This document shows, piece after piece, positions 26,373 through 35,115 of a stretch of 64,000 nucleotides of DNA. A program made the position numbers and the translations under genes. The notes below the pieces were generated by a model that worked only from the letters and a program-made list of their open reading frames with translations, had not been told where the DNA came from and searched no databases. The number at the start of each line of letters is the position of its first letter. The first letter of the stretch is position 1. The stretch covers positions 186,001 to 250,000 of the forward strand of contig NZ_JAUYVM010000009.1 in the NCBI RefSeq assembly GCF_030689305.1, read 5' to 3'. The stretch comes from Vibrio penaeicida (GTDB lineage: Bacteria > Pseudomonadota > Gammaproteobacteria > Enterobacterales > Vibrionaceae).

Positions 26373-27530
26373 TTACCATTCTGCGAAAGATCCGTCTTCG
26401 TTGGTCCAATGTGGGTTGCGCCATTTGGGTTGGTTTAGTGCCTTATTGTGTTGCTCTCGCATAAACTCTTCGTTGATGTCGATGCCTAAACCTGGACCTT
26501 CAATATTGAGGCAATACCCATCTTTAAACTCAAACACGTCTTTGTTATGAACGTAGTCGAGCACGTCATTTCCTTTGTTGTAATGCATGCCAATGCTTTG
26601 CTCTTGGATGATGGCATTCTGACAGCACGTATCGATATGAACCGAAGAGGCGAGGGCAATGGCTCCGAGTGGGCAATGGGGTGCCAAAGCCACATCGTAA
26701 GCTTCCGCCATGGAGGCGATCTTCTTGAGTTCAGTCAGACCACCACAATGGCAAATATCCGGTTGGATAATATCAACTCCGCCATGCTCTAAGAGTTTCT
26801 TGAAATCCCACCGTGAAAATAGGCGCTCGCCTGTTGCTATGGGGATGGCTCCGTATTGTGCTATTTCATGGATGCAGTCGAAATGTTCTGCTAATACAGG
26901 CTCTTCAACAAACATAGGGTGCATGGGCTCTAGTTCTTTCATCATGATTTTTGCCATGGCTTTGTGAACGCGACCATGAAAGTCGATGCCAATGCCAAAA
27001 TCTTTGCCTAGAGCGTCGCGAATTCCCTGTACTCGATCCAGTAATGCATCCACCTTGCTGTAGTTATCAATGAAATTGAGCTCTTCCGTCGCATTCATTT
27101 TGATGGCATTAAACCCAAGTGCTTTGCGCTCTTTTGCCATGTTCACCACATCGCTTGGTCGATCGCCTCCAATCCATGAGTAGGTTTGGATTTTATCTCG
27201 ACACTTACCACCCATTAGCTGATAAGCGGGAGTATCCAGCGCTTTGCCTTTGATATCCCAAAGCGCCTGGTCGATACCGGAAAGGGCACTCATCATGACT
27301 GCACCACCTCGATAGAATGTAGAACGATGCAGGTAATTCCAGTGCAGTTCTATGTCTCTCGGGTCTTTTCCTATCAGGTATTCCATTAACTCATCAACAC
27401 AGGTGTGTACAGTGTGCGTTCGACCTTCTAAACAAGGTTCTCCCCAGCCGACAATACCTTCGTCGGTCATGATTTTTAAAAAACCCCAACGAGGTGCAAC
27501 GATGAATGTCTCGTAACCAATAATTTTCAT
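26373..27530 (-). CDS. dgoD: D-galactonate dehydratase
   Basis: DgoD removes water from D-galactonate to give 2-keto-3-deoxy-D-galactonate. The 385-residue protein keeps the active-site residues at the positions I know from the E. coli enzyme: D183 and H185 in GIDFHGRVH, E209 (FVEEP), E235 (ATGERLFSRW) and H285 (APHCPLG). It follows the TRAP transporter genes with 8 bp spacing, and the kinase and aldolase for the next steps are upstream in the same operon. Assignment to galactonate rests on these residues plus dgoK/dgoA-like neighbours. Confidence 0.92.
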   Translation of the reverse strand: MKIIGYETFIVAPRWGFLKIMTDEGIVGWGEPCLEGRTHTVHTCVDELMEYLIGKDPRDIELHWNYLHRSTFYRGGAVMMSALSGIDQALWDIKGKALDTPAYQLMGGKCRDKIQTYSWIGGDRPSDVVNMAKERKALGFNAIKMNATEELNFIDNYSKVDALLDRVQGIRDALGKDFGIGIDFHGRVHKAMAKIMMKELEPMHPMFVEEPVLAEHFDCIHEIAQYGAIPIATGERLFSRWDFKKLLEHGGVDIIQPDICHCGGLTELKKIASMAEAYDVALAPHCPLGAIALASSVHIDTCCQNAIIQEQSIGMHYNKGNDVLDYVHNKDVFEFKDGYCLNIEGPGLGIDINEEFMREQHNKALNQPKWRNPHWTNEDGSFAEW

Positions 27531-27538
27531 ATAACGCC

Positions 27539-28819
27539 TTACTTAAATAATTCCGGTAGAAAGGTAATAACGCCCGGCATAAACACGAGGGCAATCTGCA
27601 CCAGCAACATGCTGATTAAAAATGGAATAACAGCACGAGTCAGCTGGACCATGGATGAGCCAGTAATGCCTTTTACTACAAATAGGTTCACACCAACAGG
27701 GGGAGTAATCAGTGCCAATTCAGTACCCACAATTAAAATAATTCCGAAGTGAAATGGGCTAATTCCGAGCTGAACCAATATGGGTAAGAAGAGTGGGGTG
27801 TAGATTAAGATCTGAGCGGCAGTTTCGATAAATAACCCAGTAAACATAATCAAAGCGACAAAGATCAGTAGAATGATGGTTGGGTTATCTGTTAACTCTA
27901 ATATCGCTTCACCAATCATTTGCGGGATCATGCTTATGGTTAAGTAGCGAGCAAACGCTGTTGCAAACCCTAAGATAATGATGACGCAACCCGTGGTTAG
28001 TGCGGCTTTTGAAATCGTTGGGATTAAGTCTTTTAGTGTCATTTCTTTGTGGATGAAGAAGCTGACCACTAAGGTATATATCACGGTAATACAGGCGGCT
28101 TCTGTTGCGGTAAAGATACCCGAGTAAATGCCCCCCAATATGATGATTGGCGTAAGCAGAGCCCATTTCGCTTCGAGAAAGGTTTCTTTCACCTTAGCAG
28201 GGGAGAAGCTTTCTTCTTGACCTTTATATCCTCTTCGTTTCGCGATGATGTAGACGGCTAAGATCAAGCCAAAGCCAATCATACCGCCCGGTATAAAGCC
28301 TGCCAGAAACATATCCCCTATCGATATTTCAGCCGTAACGGCATAAATGATCATAGGAATAGAGGGTGGGATTAATATGCCCAGTGAGCCAGCTGATGCC
28401 GTTAATGCACCAGCAAAATGGCGGTTATAGCCCTTTTCTATCATGGAGGGCACCATCATAGAGCCTATGGCGGCAACGGTTGCTGGAGAAGAGCCCGATA
28501 TGGCAGCAAAGAACATGCAGGCGACCACGGTGACAATACCCAACCCACCAGCGGTTCGCCCCACTAAGCTCGCAGCAAAGTTCACGATACGCCCAGAAAG
28601 CCCGCCTTTCTCCATTACAAAGCCCGCCAATATGAACATAGGAATGGCTAAGTAAGTAAAAGAATCCAGTGAAGTAAACGCGGTTTGGGCAATAAACGAC
28701 ATTGGGATATCGGCGATCAGCAGCGCAAACGCGGTACACATACCAATACTGATGGCGATTGGCATACCGATGAACAGCAAAGCCACGAAGACCAACATGG
28801 TGATTAAGAATACGTCCAT
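27539..28819 (-). CDS. TRAP transporter large permease (DctM)
   Basis: This is the large membrane subunit of a tripartite ATP-independent periplasmic transporter, 426 residues, with about twelve hydrophobic segments. The family motifs are visible (GMPIAISIGMCTAFALL, GSSPATVAAIGSMMVPSM and SLGILIPPSIPMIIYA). It drives sodium- or proton-coupled uptake of the ligand captured by the binding protein at 29500. Its ATG overlaps the dctQ-type stop by one base (TAATG). Confidence 0.95.
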   Translation of the reverse strand: MDVFLITMLVFVALLFIGMPIAISIGMCTAFALLIADIPMSFIAQTAFTSLDSFTYLAIPMFILAGFVMEKGGLSGRIVNFAASLVGRTAGGLGIVTVVACMFFAAISGSSPATVAAIGSMMVPSMIEKGYNRHFAGALTASAGSLGILIPPSIPMIIYAVTAEISIGDMFLAGFIPGGMIGFGLILAVYIIAKRRGYKGQEESFSPAKVKETFLEAKWALLTPIIILGGIYSGIFTATEAACITVIYTLVVSFFIHKEMTLKDLIPTISKAALTTGCVIIILGFATAFARYLTISMIPQMIGEAILELTDNPTIILLIFVALIMFTGLFIETAAQILIYTPLFLPILVQLGISPFHFGIILIVGTELALITPPVGVNLFVVKGITGSSMVQLTRAVIPFLISMLLVQIALVFMPGVITFLPELFK

Positions 28820-29364
28820 TATTGGTCACCTCGTTCGTCTCGAATTTTTTTCAGCGCTTCTTCCGCTTCGCTTAGTGCATATTCATGGTTCAAATTACCC
28901 GTGATACGACGGTAGACTCGCTGAAGCAGCCGTAAAGCCATAAGGTAAAAAGTAAAAGGAACAATGGCGTATACCCACCCCGCTTGCCATTCAAGGGCTG
29001 GGGTAGTTTGTTCAATAGAAATAGCATCGACAGATATCTCTAAGCCGAAATAGCCAATCCAAACCATGAACGCCGCAAAAGAGAGATCAATGATGGAGTC
29101 CAACACCTTTTTTCTTTTTCCGGTGACAAAGCCATCGATAACTTCAACACGTACATGTGCACCGCGCACAATCGCTAAGCTTGCTGCGAAATACACTAGG
29201 GCAATAAATACATACCTTGATAATTCCTCTGTCCAAGACAAAGAGAAATTAAATACAAATCGAAATAATATTTGTAAAAAACAAAGAACAATAAGTGCAA
29301 TAAAAAGAATTGTGCTTATGTATTCTTCAATATTATCTAAGAATGATGTCTTTCTTCCATTCAT
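28819..29364 (-). CDS. TRAP transporter small permease (DctQ)
   Basis: This is the small four-helix membrane subunit, 181 residues, with hydrophobic segments at about 16-36, 50-70, 90-112 and 130-150 and the family-typical FSLSWTEELSRYVFIALVYF stretch. It couples to the large permease at 27539. A polar C-terminal tail (EAEEALKKIRDERGDQ) follows the last helix. The 135 bp between it and the binding-protein gene shows no clear terminator or promoter. Confidence 0.93.
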   Translation of the reverse strand: MNGRKTSFLDNIEEYISTILFIALIVLCFLQILFRFVFNFSLSWTEELSRYVFIALVYFAASLAIVRGAHVRVEVIDGFVTGKRKKVLDSIIDLSFAAFMVWIGYFGLEISVDAISIEQTTPALEWQAGWVYAIVPFTFYLMALRLLQRVYRRITGNLNHEYALSEAEEALKKIRDERGDQ

Positions 29365-29499
29365 AATAACACCATGTTTTAAATATATGGCTGCCCACTC
29401 AATTAGTGATAAAAAGAGTATTAGTTATTGTCTTCTTATATTCTTTTGTAGCTACAGCCCTTAGGTATTTATAAAGTACTTTACAAGCAATCGATAGAA

Positions 29500-30486
29500 T
29501 TAATTCTGGAGGCTATTAACTTGGTCAGCTAATTTTTTATAGAGATCCGGATTAATTTTATCGGCATATTGCTGAACAACAGGTGCAACTTTTTTATGCA
29601 TTTCTGCTTTGACGTCATCAGGAATAGCGGTGTAGGTTAAGCCCGCATCAATCATGCTTTGAAGTGATTTCTCATCCTGAGTTTTCACTGACGCGCGCAT
29701 GTGCTTGATGGCAATACGTGACGCTTCTTGTAAGGTTGTCTGCTCAACAGAGCTCAACCCGTCATAAAACTTTTTACCTACTACAAATACAACCCAAGAA
29801 TAGACATGACCCGTATCGGACACGTATTTTTGCACTTCGTACAGGCGTTGAGAGTAGATATTGGTGTATGGGTTTTCTTGCCCATCTACTACGCCTTGCT
29901 GTAGTGAAGAAAAGAGTTCAGAAAATGCCATTGGCGTTGGGTTTGCGCCTAGCGCGCGAAACGCATCTAAGTGTGCTTTGTTTTGCATGGTGCGCAGTTT
30001 CAGCCCATCTAGGTCTGATACGCTCTCTATTGGACGCACATTATTGGTCACGTGACGGAAGCCAAAATTACCATAGCCTAAGCCTACATAGCCTGCTTTT
30101 GCGAGTTTGGATGAAAGCTCGTCTCCCCATGCGCCATCAACGACTTGATTCGCAATTTCTTCTGTTGGGAAAATGAAGGGCAGAGTAAGTATGTTGAAAT
30201 CTTTCACTATATTTCCCAGTACAGCCGGTGAGGGCAAATTCATCTGGACGGCGTTGAACTTGATTTGCTCTAATGCTTCCTGATCATTACCTAACTGGTT
30301 ACTGGGGTAAATATCGACATTGATTTTCGTATATTCTTCTACGTGCTTTTCAAACTTTTTCATGGCAACAAATTCGAAGTGGGACTCGGGTACCCCAATA
30401 CCAATTCGCATATTTTTAGCCTGAACCTGTAATGACAGTGCCATTAAAGGTATAGAGATAAGTGCAGCAATTTTACATAGTTTCAT
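29500..30486 (-). CDS. TRAP transporter solute-binding protein (DctP)
   Basis: This is a periplasmic binding protein of the DctP/TAXI-like TRAP class, 328 residues. It has a signal peptide (residues 1-23, cleavage near VQAKNM) and the DctP motifs FPSLQQGVVDGQENP-like (here SSLQQGVVDGQENPY) and LRTMQNKAHLDAFRALGANP. The arginine of KLRTMQN is the usual carboxylate-binding residue, consistent with a sugar-acid ligand such as galactonate. It lies between dgoA and the permease genes. Confidence 0.94.
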   Translation of the reverse strand: MKLCKIAALISIPLMALSLQVQAKNMRIGIGVPESHFEFVAMKKFEKHVEEYTKINVDIYPSNQLGNDQEALEQIKFNAVQMNLPSPAVLGNIVKDFNILTLPFIFPTEEIANQVVDGAWGDELSSKLAKAGYVGLGYGNFGFRHVTNNVRPIESVSDLDGLKLRTMQNKAHLDAFRALGANPTPMAFSELFSSLQQGVVDGQENPYTNIYSQRLYEVQKYVSDTGHVYSWVVFVVGKKFYDGLSSVEQTTLQEASRIAIKHMRASVKTQDEKSLQSMIDAGLTYTAIPDDVKAEMHKKVAPVVQQYADKINPDLYKKLADQVNSLQN

Positions 30487-30518
30487 AAGTTAACCTTTTG
30501 CTCGTTTAGGCTAGAATC

Positions 30519-31166
30519 CTAAGACCCTAGTGACATCCAACTGTCTCGATACGCTTTCGCGCGCTCCTCTAAATCTGAAGGCTTAATGCCTTTCTTATAT
30601 AAACCGGACCCTAAGCCAAAACCATCTACCCCTACATCTCGGTAGGATTTCATTTGCTTAGAATCGGCTTCAATACCGCCGGTTGGGCAGCAAATCGTTT
30701 CGGGTGGTAGTACCGATTTGATCGCTTTTACACCGTGGGGCTGTATTAATTCTGCTGGGAAGAATTTCAGGGCTGTTGCGCCATGTTCAATGGCTGAAAA
30801 GGCTTCTGTGGGGGTCTGAATCCCCGAAAAGACCACACAATTATGCGCCCGAGCTGTACGAATAACGTCCGGGTTCATATTGGGGGTCACAATTAACTTG
30901 GCACCGGTCTCGATAACAGGCATCAATTTATCTTCTGTCGTTACTGTTCCTGCGCCGATCAACGCTTCTTCTCCAAAGGTTTGCATGAGTTTATTTATGC
31001 TTTGAATAGCATTTGGAGAATTCAGTGGTACTTCAATAAACCGGAACCCATGTTTCAATAGAACACGCGTAACTTCGATGACCTCGTTTGGCTCCACACC
31101 GCGTAATATTGCGATTAGGGGTAACGTCTTAAACCATTCGTGCTCTCTTAATTGTTTAGTGTTCAT
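30519..31166 (-). CDS. dgoA: 2-dehydro-3-deoxy-6-phosphogalactonate aldolase
   Basis: This is a KDPG/KDPGal-family class I aldolase, 215 residues, which cleaves 2-keto-3-deoxy-6-phosphogalactonate to pyruvate and glyceraldehyde 3-phosphate. The Schiff-base lysine lies in ATALKFFPAELI, with the entry motif PLIAILRGVEPNE and GAGTVTTEDKL. It overlaps the dgoK end by 11 bases; ATG 31166 is preferred over the GTG at 31178. KDPG aldolase (Eda) is similar, but linkage to dgoK and dgoD supports the galactonate form. Confidence 0.92.
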   Translation of the reverse strand: MNTKQLREHEWFKTLPLIAILRGVEPNEVIEVTRVLLKHGFRFIEVPLNSPNAIQSINKLMQTFGEEALIGAGTVTTEDKLMPVIETGAKLIVTPNMNPDVIRTARAHNCVVFSGIQTPTEAFSAIEHGATALKFFPAELIQPHGVKAIKSVLPPETICCPTGGIEADSKQMKSYRDVGVDGFGLGSGLYKKGIKPSDLEERAKAYRDSWMSLGS

Positions 31167-32052
31167 AATCGTTTCCACAGTGATAGATTTTTGTCATACC
31201 TTTTAAGAAGCATTGGTCGCCATCAATTAATTGGTGTTTCATATTTAAATGGTTTAATGCATCCGAATAAGGTTTACTTAAACCCTTGGAACCAATTAGG
31301 TATGACTTTTCTTCTTTTATTAAAGATAATTCGTGACCAATTAATATTCCCGAAATATAAGAATGAACATGTTCTTGCTTTATTTTATTTGTTAAACGGA
31401 ATGTTCTGGCGCTAAATAAAACGTGATTTAATGGGGCGTTTATTCCTACATCAACCCCTTTGTAAAACACATCTTTATTGTCTTCTTGTTTTGGTAAAGC
31501 TTTGCCTAGCAAACTATGGTCGACCAGTATCGAATATAATTCTCCAGTCATTACAGTCGAAAACTGGACTAACTTGTTGTCTTTCCATTTGGCGTGCTTA
31601 CTGTGTGTGCCGTAGAGAATGGCGTTAAAATCTTGGTTGAGTAATTCACTTAATCCAATCAGTTGGACTTCCTCCCCACGCATAACATCGGGGTAGCCAA
31701 ATGCATTCTGACAGCGGATACCAGGAACGATTTTGGCGCTGTCGCCAGACAACAACGAAACGGTTTTGATACCGCTAACCATGTCGCTAACGGATGCAGG
31801 CGCAAAGGTGTAAGGCACTTCACACCAACCTTGTTGAGAGCCTACCATTCCAGCCATGAGCACGGGTAGTTGACCTGATTCCTTTACCCAACCACCGATA
31901 AGGTGATCGAATTCAACTGAAAACTGGTTGCCTTTAATGGAAAGCAGCCCTTTCTTAGCACGGATTGAGTCTAGGCATTCGCCAGATTCTGCCATCAAAA
32001 ATGCTCTAAAGTTCGTTGTTCCCCAATCTACGGCGATCCAGTTTCCATTCAT
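31156..32052 (-). CDS. dgoK: 2-dehydro-3-deoxygalactonokinase
   Basis: DgoK phosphorylates 2-keto-3-deoxygalactonate at C6 before aldol cleavage. The 298-residue protein has the N-terminal phosphate motif AVDWGTTNFRAFLM, a second block ILYGTHSKHAKW and the C-terminal GILIGHELSLI of the family. It is the first enzyme gene after the regulator and has the palindrome CTTGTAATACAAG 32 bp before its ATG, so it probably begins the catabolic transcript. It overlaps the dgoA start. Confidence 0.93.
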   Translation of the reverse strand: MNGNWIAVDWGTTNFRAFLMAESGECLDSIRAKKGLLSIKGNQFSVEFDHLIGGWVKESGQLPVLMAGMVGSQQGWCEVPYTFAPASVSDMVSGIKTVSLLSGDSAKIVPGIRCQNAFGYPDVMRGEEVQLIGLSELLNQDFNAILYGTHSKHAKWKDNKLVQFSTVMTGELYSILVDHSLLGKALPKQEDNKDVFYKGVDVGINAPLNHVLFSARTFRLTNKIKQEHVHSYISGILIGHELSLIKEEKSYLIGSKGLSKPYSDALNHLNMKHQLIDGDQCFLKGMTKIYHCGNDYEH

Positions 32053-32083
32053 TACTCACCTCATGTGTGACTATATATGCGTT

Positions 32084-32096
32084 CTTGTAATACAAG
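32084..32096. promoter_or_regulatory. DgoR-type operator before dgoK
   Basis: CTTGTAATACAAG is a perfect inverted repeat about the central A. A near copy precedes dgoR itself. It resembles the TTGTA-N-TACAA inverted repeat that I recall for the E. coli galactonate repressor DgoR. Confidence 0.72.
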
Positions 32097-32144
32097 ATTG
32101 ATAGGCGTAAGAAACCTATCTGGCCCATTCCATAGTGGATAAGA

Positions 32145-32861
32145 TTAGCGGATTAAATCACTGCCTTTCATGTTCTTAACGGTCTTGCCTATTGCACCCA
32201 AAACAATGTCACGCATCAATTCTCGCGCTTGCTCTGGATTTCTCATTCGTACTGCATCCATCACTCTGTAATGAGCTTCGAGTGCGGGTTTGCTTAGTGT
32301 GACGTTTTTTTCCAAGGTTCTTGAAAACGATACCGCCATGGTTGTGGTAAGTGCATCGCCAAGTGAAATTAAAAATGGGTTTTTAGTTGCCACGAGCAAT
32401 TGCTTGTGAAACTCCATATCACCAGTATTTATCTGTTCTCTATCACTTTTTTCTAACCCGTCTGCCATCATGTTGTAGCTTTTCTCAATAGCGGCAAGGT
32501 TATCGCCAGTGGCGTTTAGTGCTGCAAGTGCTGCGGCATTCGGTTCTACCATTAAGCGAACTTCCAACAGGTGGGGGATAAACGTGTCGGATTCTTTGTA
32601 TTGTGTAACCCACCGAAGTACGTCGTGATCCAACCAATTCCACTTGTCTGGCGTATTCGCCACACTTCCTACTTTTGGAGTTATTGTGATTAACCCTTTA
32701 CTCGCTAATGTTTGTAATGCACTTCTTACTGATGTGCGGGATACTCCCATCGTTTGCGCTAATTCGTTTTCCCCTTTAAGGAAAGATCCTGCTGGAATAT
32801 TTTCCTTCAAAACGTCGTATACAATTTGGTCTATCGCTAGCGTAGATTTGGATTTTTTCAT
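32145..32861 (-). CDS. dgoR: GntR/FadR-family regulator, DgoR-like
   Basis: This is a 238-residue FCD-type regulator: winged helix at about 8-75 (NELAQTMGVSRTSVRSALQTLASKG) and helical ligand domain with EVRLMVEPNAAALAA, DMEFHKQLLVATKNP and EAHYRVMDAV. It is the first gene of the galactonate operon and is separated from dgoK by 92 bp containing a perfect operator palindrome. A near copy of the operator lies 23 bp before its own start, so it is likely an autoregulated repressor released by galactonate. Confidence 0.88.
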   Translation of the reverse strand: MKKSKSTLAIDQIVYDVLKENIPAGSFLKGENELAQTMGVSRTSVRSALQTLASKGLITITPKVGSVANTPDKWNWLDHDVLRWVTQYKESDTFIPHLLEVRLMVEPNAAALAALNATGDNLAAIEKSYNMMADGLEKSDREQINTGDMEFHKQLLVATKNPFLISLGDALTTTMAVSFSRTLEKNVTLSKPALEAHYRVMDAVRMRNPEQARELMRDIVLGAIGKTVKNMKGSDLIR

Positions 32862-32883
32862 TTATGAATTCATGTTTTCAGTT

Positions 32884-32896
32884 CTTGTAATACATG
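32884..32896. promoter_or_regulatory. DgoR-type operator before dgoR
   Basis: CTTGTAATACATG differs by one base from the perfect palindrome before dgoK (CTTGTAATACAAG). It is placed for autoregulation. Confidence 0.65.
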
Positions 32897-32984
32897 TTAG
32901 GTCAAATAGTAACCACAAACCGTGAGTGGCATCTCATTACTAATGATTTTGTTATTAGGTGTTGCAGAGAAGGGATTGTAATCT

Positions 32985-33004
32985 TACTTGTTGATATACA
33001 AGTA
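32985..33004. repeat. Inverted repeat TACTTGT-N6-ACAAGTA
   Basis: A perfect 7-bp inverted repeat with a 6-base spacer (TGATAT) lies in the 285-bp gap between dgoR and the monooxygenase gene. It shares TTGT/ACAA half-sites with the DgoR operators but has longer spacing. There is no T tract. Its function is unknown; nothing else stands out in this gap. Confidence 0.5.
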
Positions 33005-33146
33005 AATATTGAAACTCTTCTTTTTAGTTATGAAAAGGCGGTGCTTTCAATGGAAGCGTTAAAATAACCTCAGCATGCTTGATGTAACTCGCATGTGAGG
33101 TTAGTTAACTATCAGATAGTAAATACGTTATTGAGGACGGTCGGTT

Positions 33147-33437
33147 TTAGCTCGCTATTGGCGAGAGAGTAATAATTTTGATTTCTTCTGAAATAAGGTC
33201 GTTCACATTTTCAATAAGGTGAGCGAAATGGGCGGTCGCCTGATGCACCTCAAATGCGTTTTGATCAACAAAGCATTCGTTGAAAATAAAATGGCCTTCT
33301 TCGCCATTATCTTCAAACAATTCATATCGTAGGCATCCAGGTTCTGCCTTAGTAGGTTCAACCATTGCACTTAGCATTTGTTGAAGTTCTGTTTCTTTTC
33401 CTGATTTGGCTTTAAAGCAAGCAAGTAAATGAATCAT
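33147..33437 (-). CDS. Antibiotic-biosynthesis-monooxygenase-like (YgiN-type) protein
   Basis: This 96-residue single-domain protein has a dimeric alpha/beta ferredoxin-like ABM fold (MIHLLACFKAKSGKETELQQML, then EPGCLRYELFEDN, then HFIFNECFVDQNAFEVHQATAHFAHL). Relatives include quinol monooxygenase YgiN and autoinducer-2-degrading LsrG; the substrate cannot be told. It is a stand-alone gene after a 285-bp gap. AGGAAAT precedes the ATG. Confidence 0.85.
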   Translation of the reverse strand: MIHLLACFKAKSGKETELQQMLSAMVEPTKAEPGCLRYELFEDNGEEGHFIFNECFVDQNAFEVHQATAHFAHLIENVNDLISEEIKIITLSPIAS

Positions 33438-33450
33438 AGTATTTCCTAAT

Positions 33451-33490
33451 GGTTATTGTACGAATAGTTATTGTATGGATAGTTATCGAG
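33451..33490. repeat. 15-bp tandem repeat upstream of the ABM gene
   Basis: GGTTATTGTACGAAT, AGTTATTGTATGGAT and a partial AGTTATCGAG lie head to tail just before the ABM ribosome site. Confidence 0.75.
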
Positions 33491-33542
33491 TTGAATGTTA
33501 CGTTTTAAAAATTATCAAATGATAAATGGGATATAAAAAGAA

Positions 33543-33616
33543 AAAGGGGCAGTTTAATTTTCCTCGACACATATGAGGGTTGGAGTATGCCGAGGGGGTC
33601 TGAAAACTAAACAGCC
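33543..33616 (-). terminator. Long imperfect hairpin terminator after the glyoxalase gene
   Basis: GGCAGTTTAATTTTC (33548-33562) pairs with GAAAACTAAACAGCC (33602-33616) at 13 of 15 positions, extended inside by CCTCG/CGAGG. On the minus strand the hairpin is followed by CCCCTTTTTCTTTTT. It lies 89 bp after the glyoxalase stop. AAAGGGGCAGTTTA (33543-33556) recurs exactly at 46756-46769. Confidence 0.6.
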
Positions 33617-33704
33617 AAAGACAAGGATGAGAGATGAACCCTAACTTTTTACGAAGTGAGGCTCTTTATTATTCGCACTTCTGTTTGACCAGAAATGACA
33701 TTTG

Positions 33705-34100
33705 TTATTCGAATCGACCGTCCCGCTCTATGAACTCGATCTTGTACCCATCTGGGTCTTGCAAGAAAAAGAACTTAGCCAAACGCTCGTTATTGTGGAA
33801 AAACTCTTTAACTGGTGTCGGATCTAATCCAAACTCAGTGACTTTCTGATAGTGCTTATCGATGTTTTCCACTGATACCGCTAAATGACCGTAACCTGAA
33901 CCATGAGTATAAGGTTCTTGCTGGTCATGATTGTAAGTCAGCTCAAGCTCGAAACTGGTTTCTTCATTTCTAAGATAGATAAGAGAAAAACCATCGAAGT
34001 CAAAGCGATCTTCAACAGATAAGCCAAGGGCTTTGTTGTAGAAGTCGAGCGATTTATCTAAATCGAAAACCCGAATCATGGAGTGTATTGCTTTTGTCAT
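33705..34100 (-). CDS. Lactoylglutathione lyase (glyoxalase I) family protein
   Basis: This is a VOC-fold protein of 131 residues that would convert the methylglyoxal-glutathione hemithioacetal to S-lactoylglutathione. Putative metal ligands are H6 (AIHSMIRV), E53 (SFELELTY), H72 (GYGHLAVSV) and E122 (YKIEFIERDG), the GloA pattern (H, E, H, E). The core IRVFDLDKSLDFYNKALGL and DPDGYKIEFIE is strongly GloA-like. It is monocistronic, with AGGAGCGATA upstream and a hairpin terminator downstream. Whether it is the main gloA of the genome cannot be seen here. Confidence 0.88.
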   Translation of the reverse strand: MTKAIHSMIRVFDLDKSLDFYNKALGLSVEDRFDFDGFSLIYLRNEETSFELELTYNHDQQEPYTHGSGYGHLAVSVENIDKHYQKVTEFGLDPTPVKEFFHNNERLAKFFFLQDPDGYKIEFIERDGRFE

Positions 34101-34316
34101 GTATCGCTCCTGATTGTTGTTGGGGGGCTATTGCTTTTTTAGCTAGGCGCGCTAGGCCGGTATTATTCATGGGTTTTGTGATTAAGTGGTGGTATTGGAA
34201 TACTACATTTCAAATTTATTGCATAGTTCTTGAGATGACGAGCGTATAAAATCAGTTTCATTGAACTTTAAGCATTGCCATTAGATTAAGTCATAAGAAT
34301 GAAAAAGGAACGCAGT

Positions 34317-34991
34317 ATGAAATACAATTGGCTATTGTTTGATGCGGATGAAACTCTGTTTAGTTTTGATGCATACCAAGGTTTACAAACAATGTTTTCC
34401 CGCCTTAGTGTTGAATTCAGCAGAGAAGATTTTGACCAATACCAGTTAGTGAATAAGCCACTGTGGGTCAAGTATCAGGATGGAGAAATATCCGCGAAAC
34501 AACTTCAAGAAGATCGTTTTGTTGTTTGGGCAGAAAAACTTAACATCCATCCATCTGAATTGAATCGATTATTTCTCGATGCTATGGCTGACATTTGTAA
34601 ACCGTTGCCTTTCGTTGTCGAGGCGTTGGAGCAAATCAGCAAACATGCTCGCCTTGGGATAATCACGAATGGGTTTACTCAATTGCAAAGTATTCGCCTT
34701 GAACGAACGGGGTTAAGTCATTTTTTCGATCATGTCATCATTTCTGAAGAAGTTGGAACGGCAAAGCCCGATATCGCTATTTTTAATGTCGCGCTTGAAA
34801 AGATGGGGTACCCAGAAAAAGACCGAGTTTTGATGGTGGGGGATAACCCTCATTCCGATGTTTTGGGTGGTCTGAATGCTGGAATAGAGACGTGTTGGTT
34901 GAATGTTGACGGAACACCGACACCAGAAGGTATTACTCCACACTATGAAGTGAAATGCTGGAAAGAGTTACAAGCGCTTTTACTGGGCTAA
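34317..34991 (+). CDS. yjjG: Pyrimidine 5'-nucleotidase YjjG
   Basis: This is a HAD phosphatase of 224 residues that dephosphorylates (non-canonical) pyrimidine nucleotides. Motif I is FDADETLFSFD, with two Asp in DADETLF; motif II is GIITNGFTQLQ; motif III/IV lies at EEVGTAKPDIAIF and MVGDNPHSDVLGG. I chose ATG 34317, behind AAAAGGAAC, over the ATG at 34299. It is monocistronic and followed 124 bp later by a small unknown gene. Confidence 0.93.
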   Translation: MKYNWLLFDADETLFSFDAYQGLQTMFSRLSVEFSREDFDQYQLVNKPLWVKYQDGEISAKQLQEDRFVVWAEKLNIHPSELNRLFLDAMADICKPLPFVVEALEQISKHARLGIITNGFTQLQSIRLERTGLSHFFDHVIISEEVGTAKPDIAIFNVALEKMGYPEKDRVLMVGDNPHSDVLGGLNAGIETCWLNVDGTPTPEGITPHYEVKCWKELQALLLG

Positions 34992-35115
34992 ATTTGGATT
35001 GCACTTCACGCTTTTCAAGCGCAATTGGTCAGTATTCGCTTTCTTTGTTTTGAATCAGTATTTTCAGAAAAGCGCCGAATTACCATTACCTTAGATTACT
35101 AAAGAGGGTTATGTT

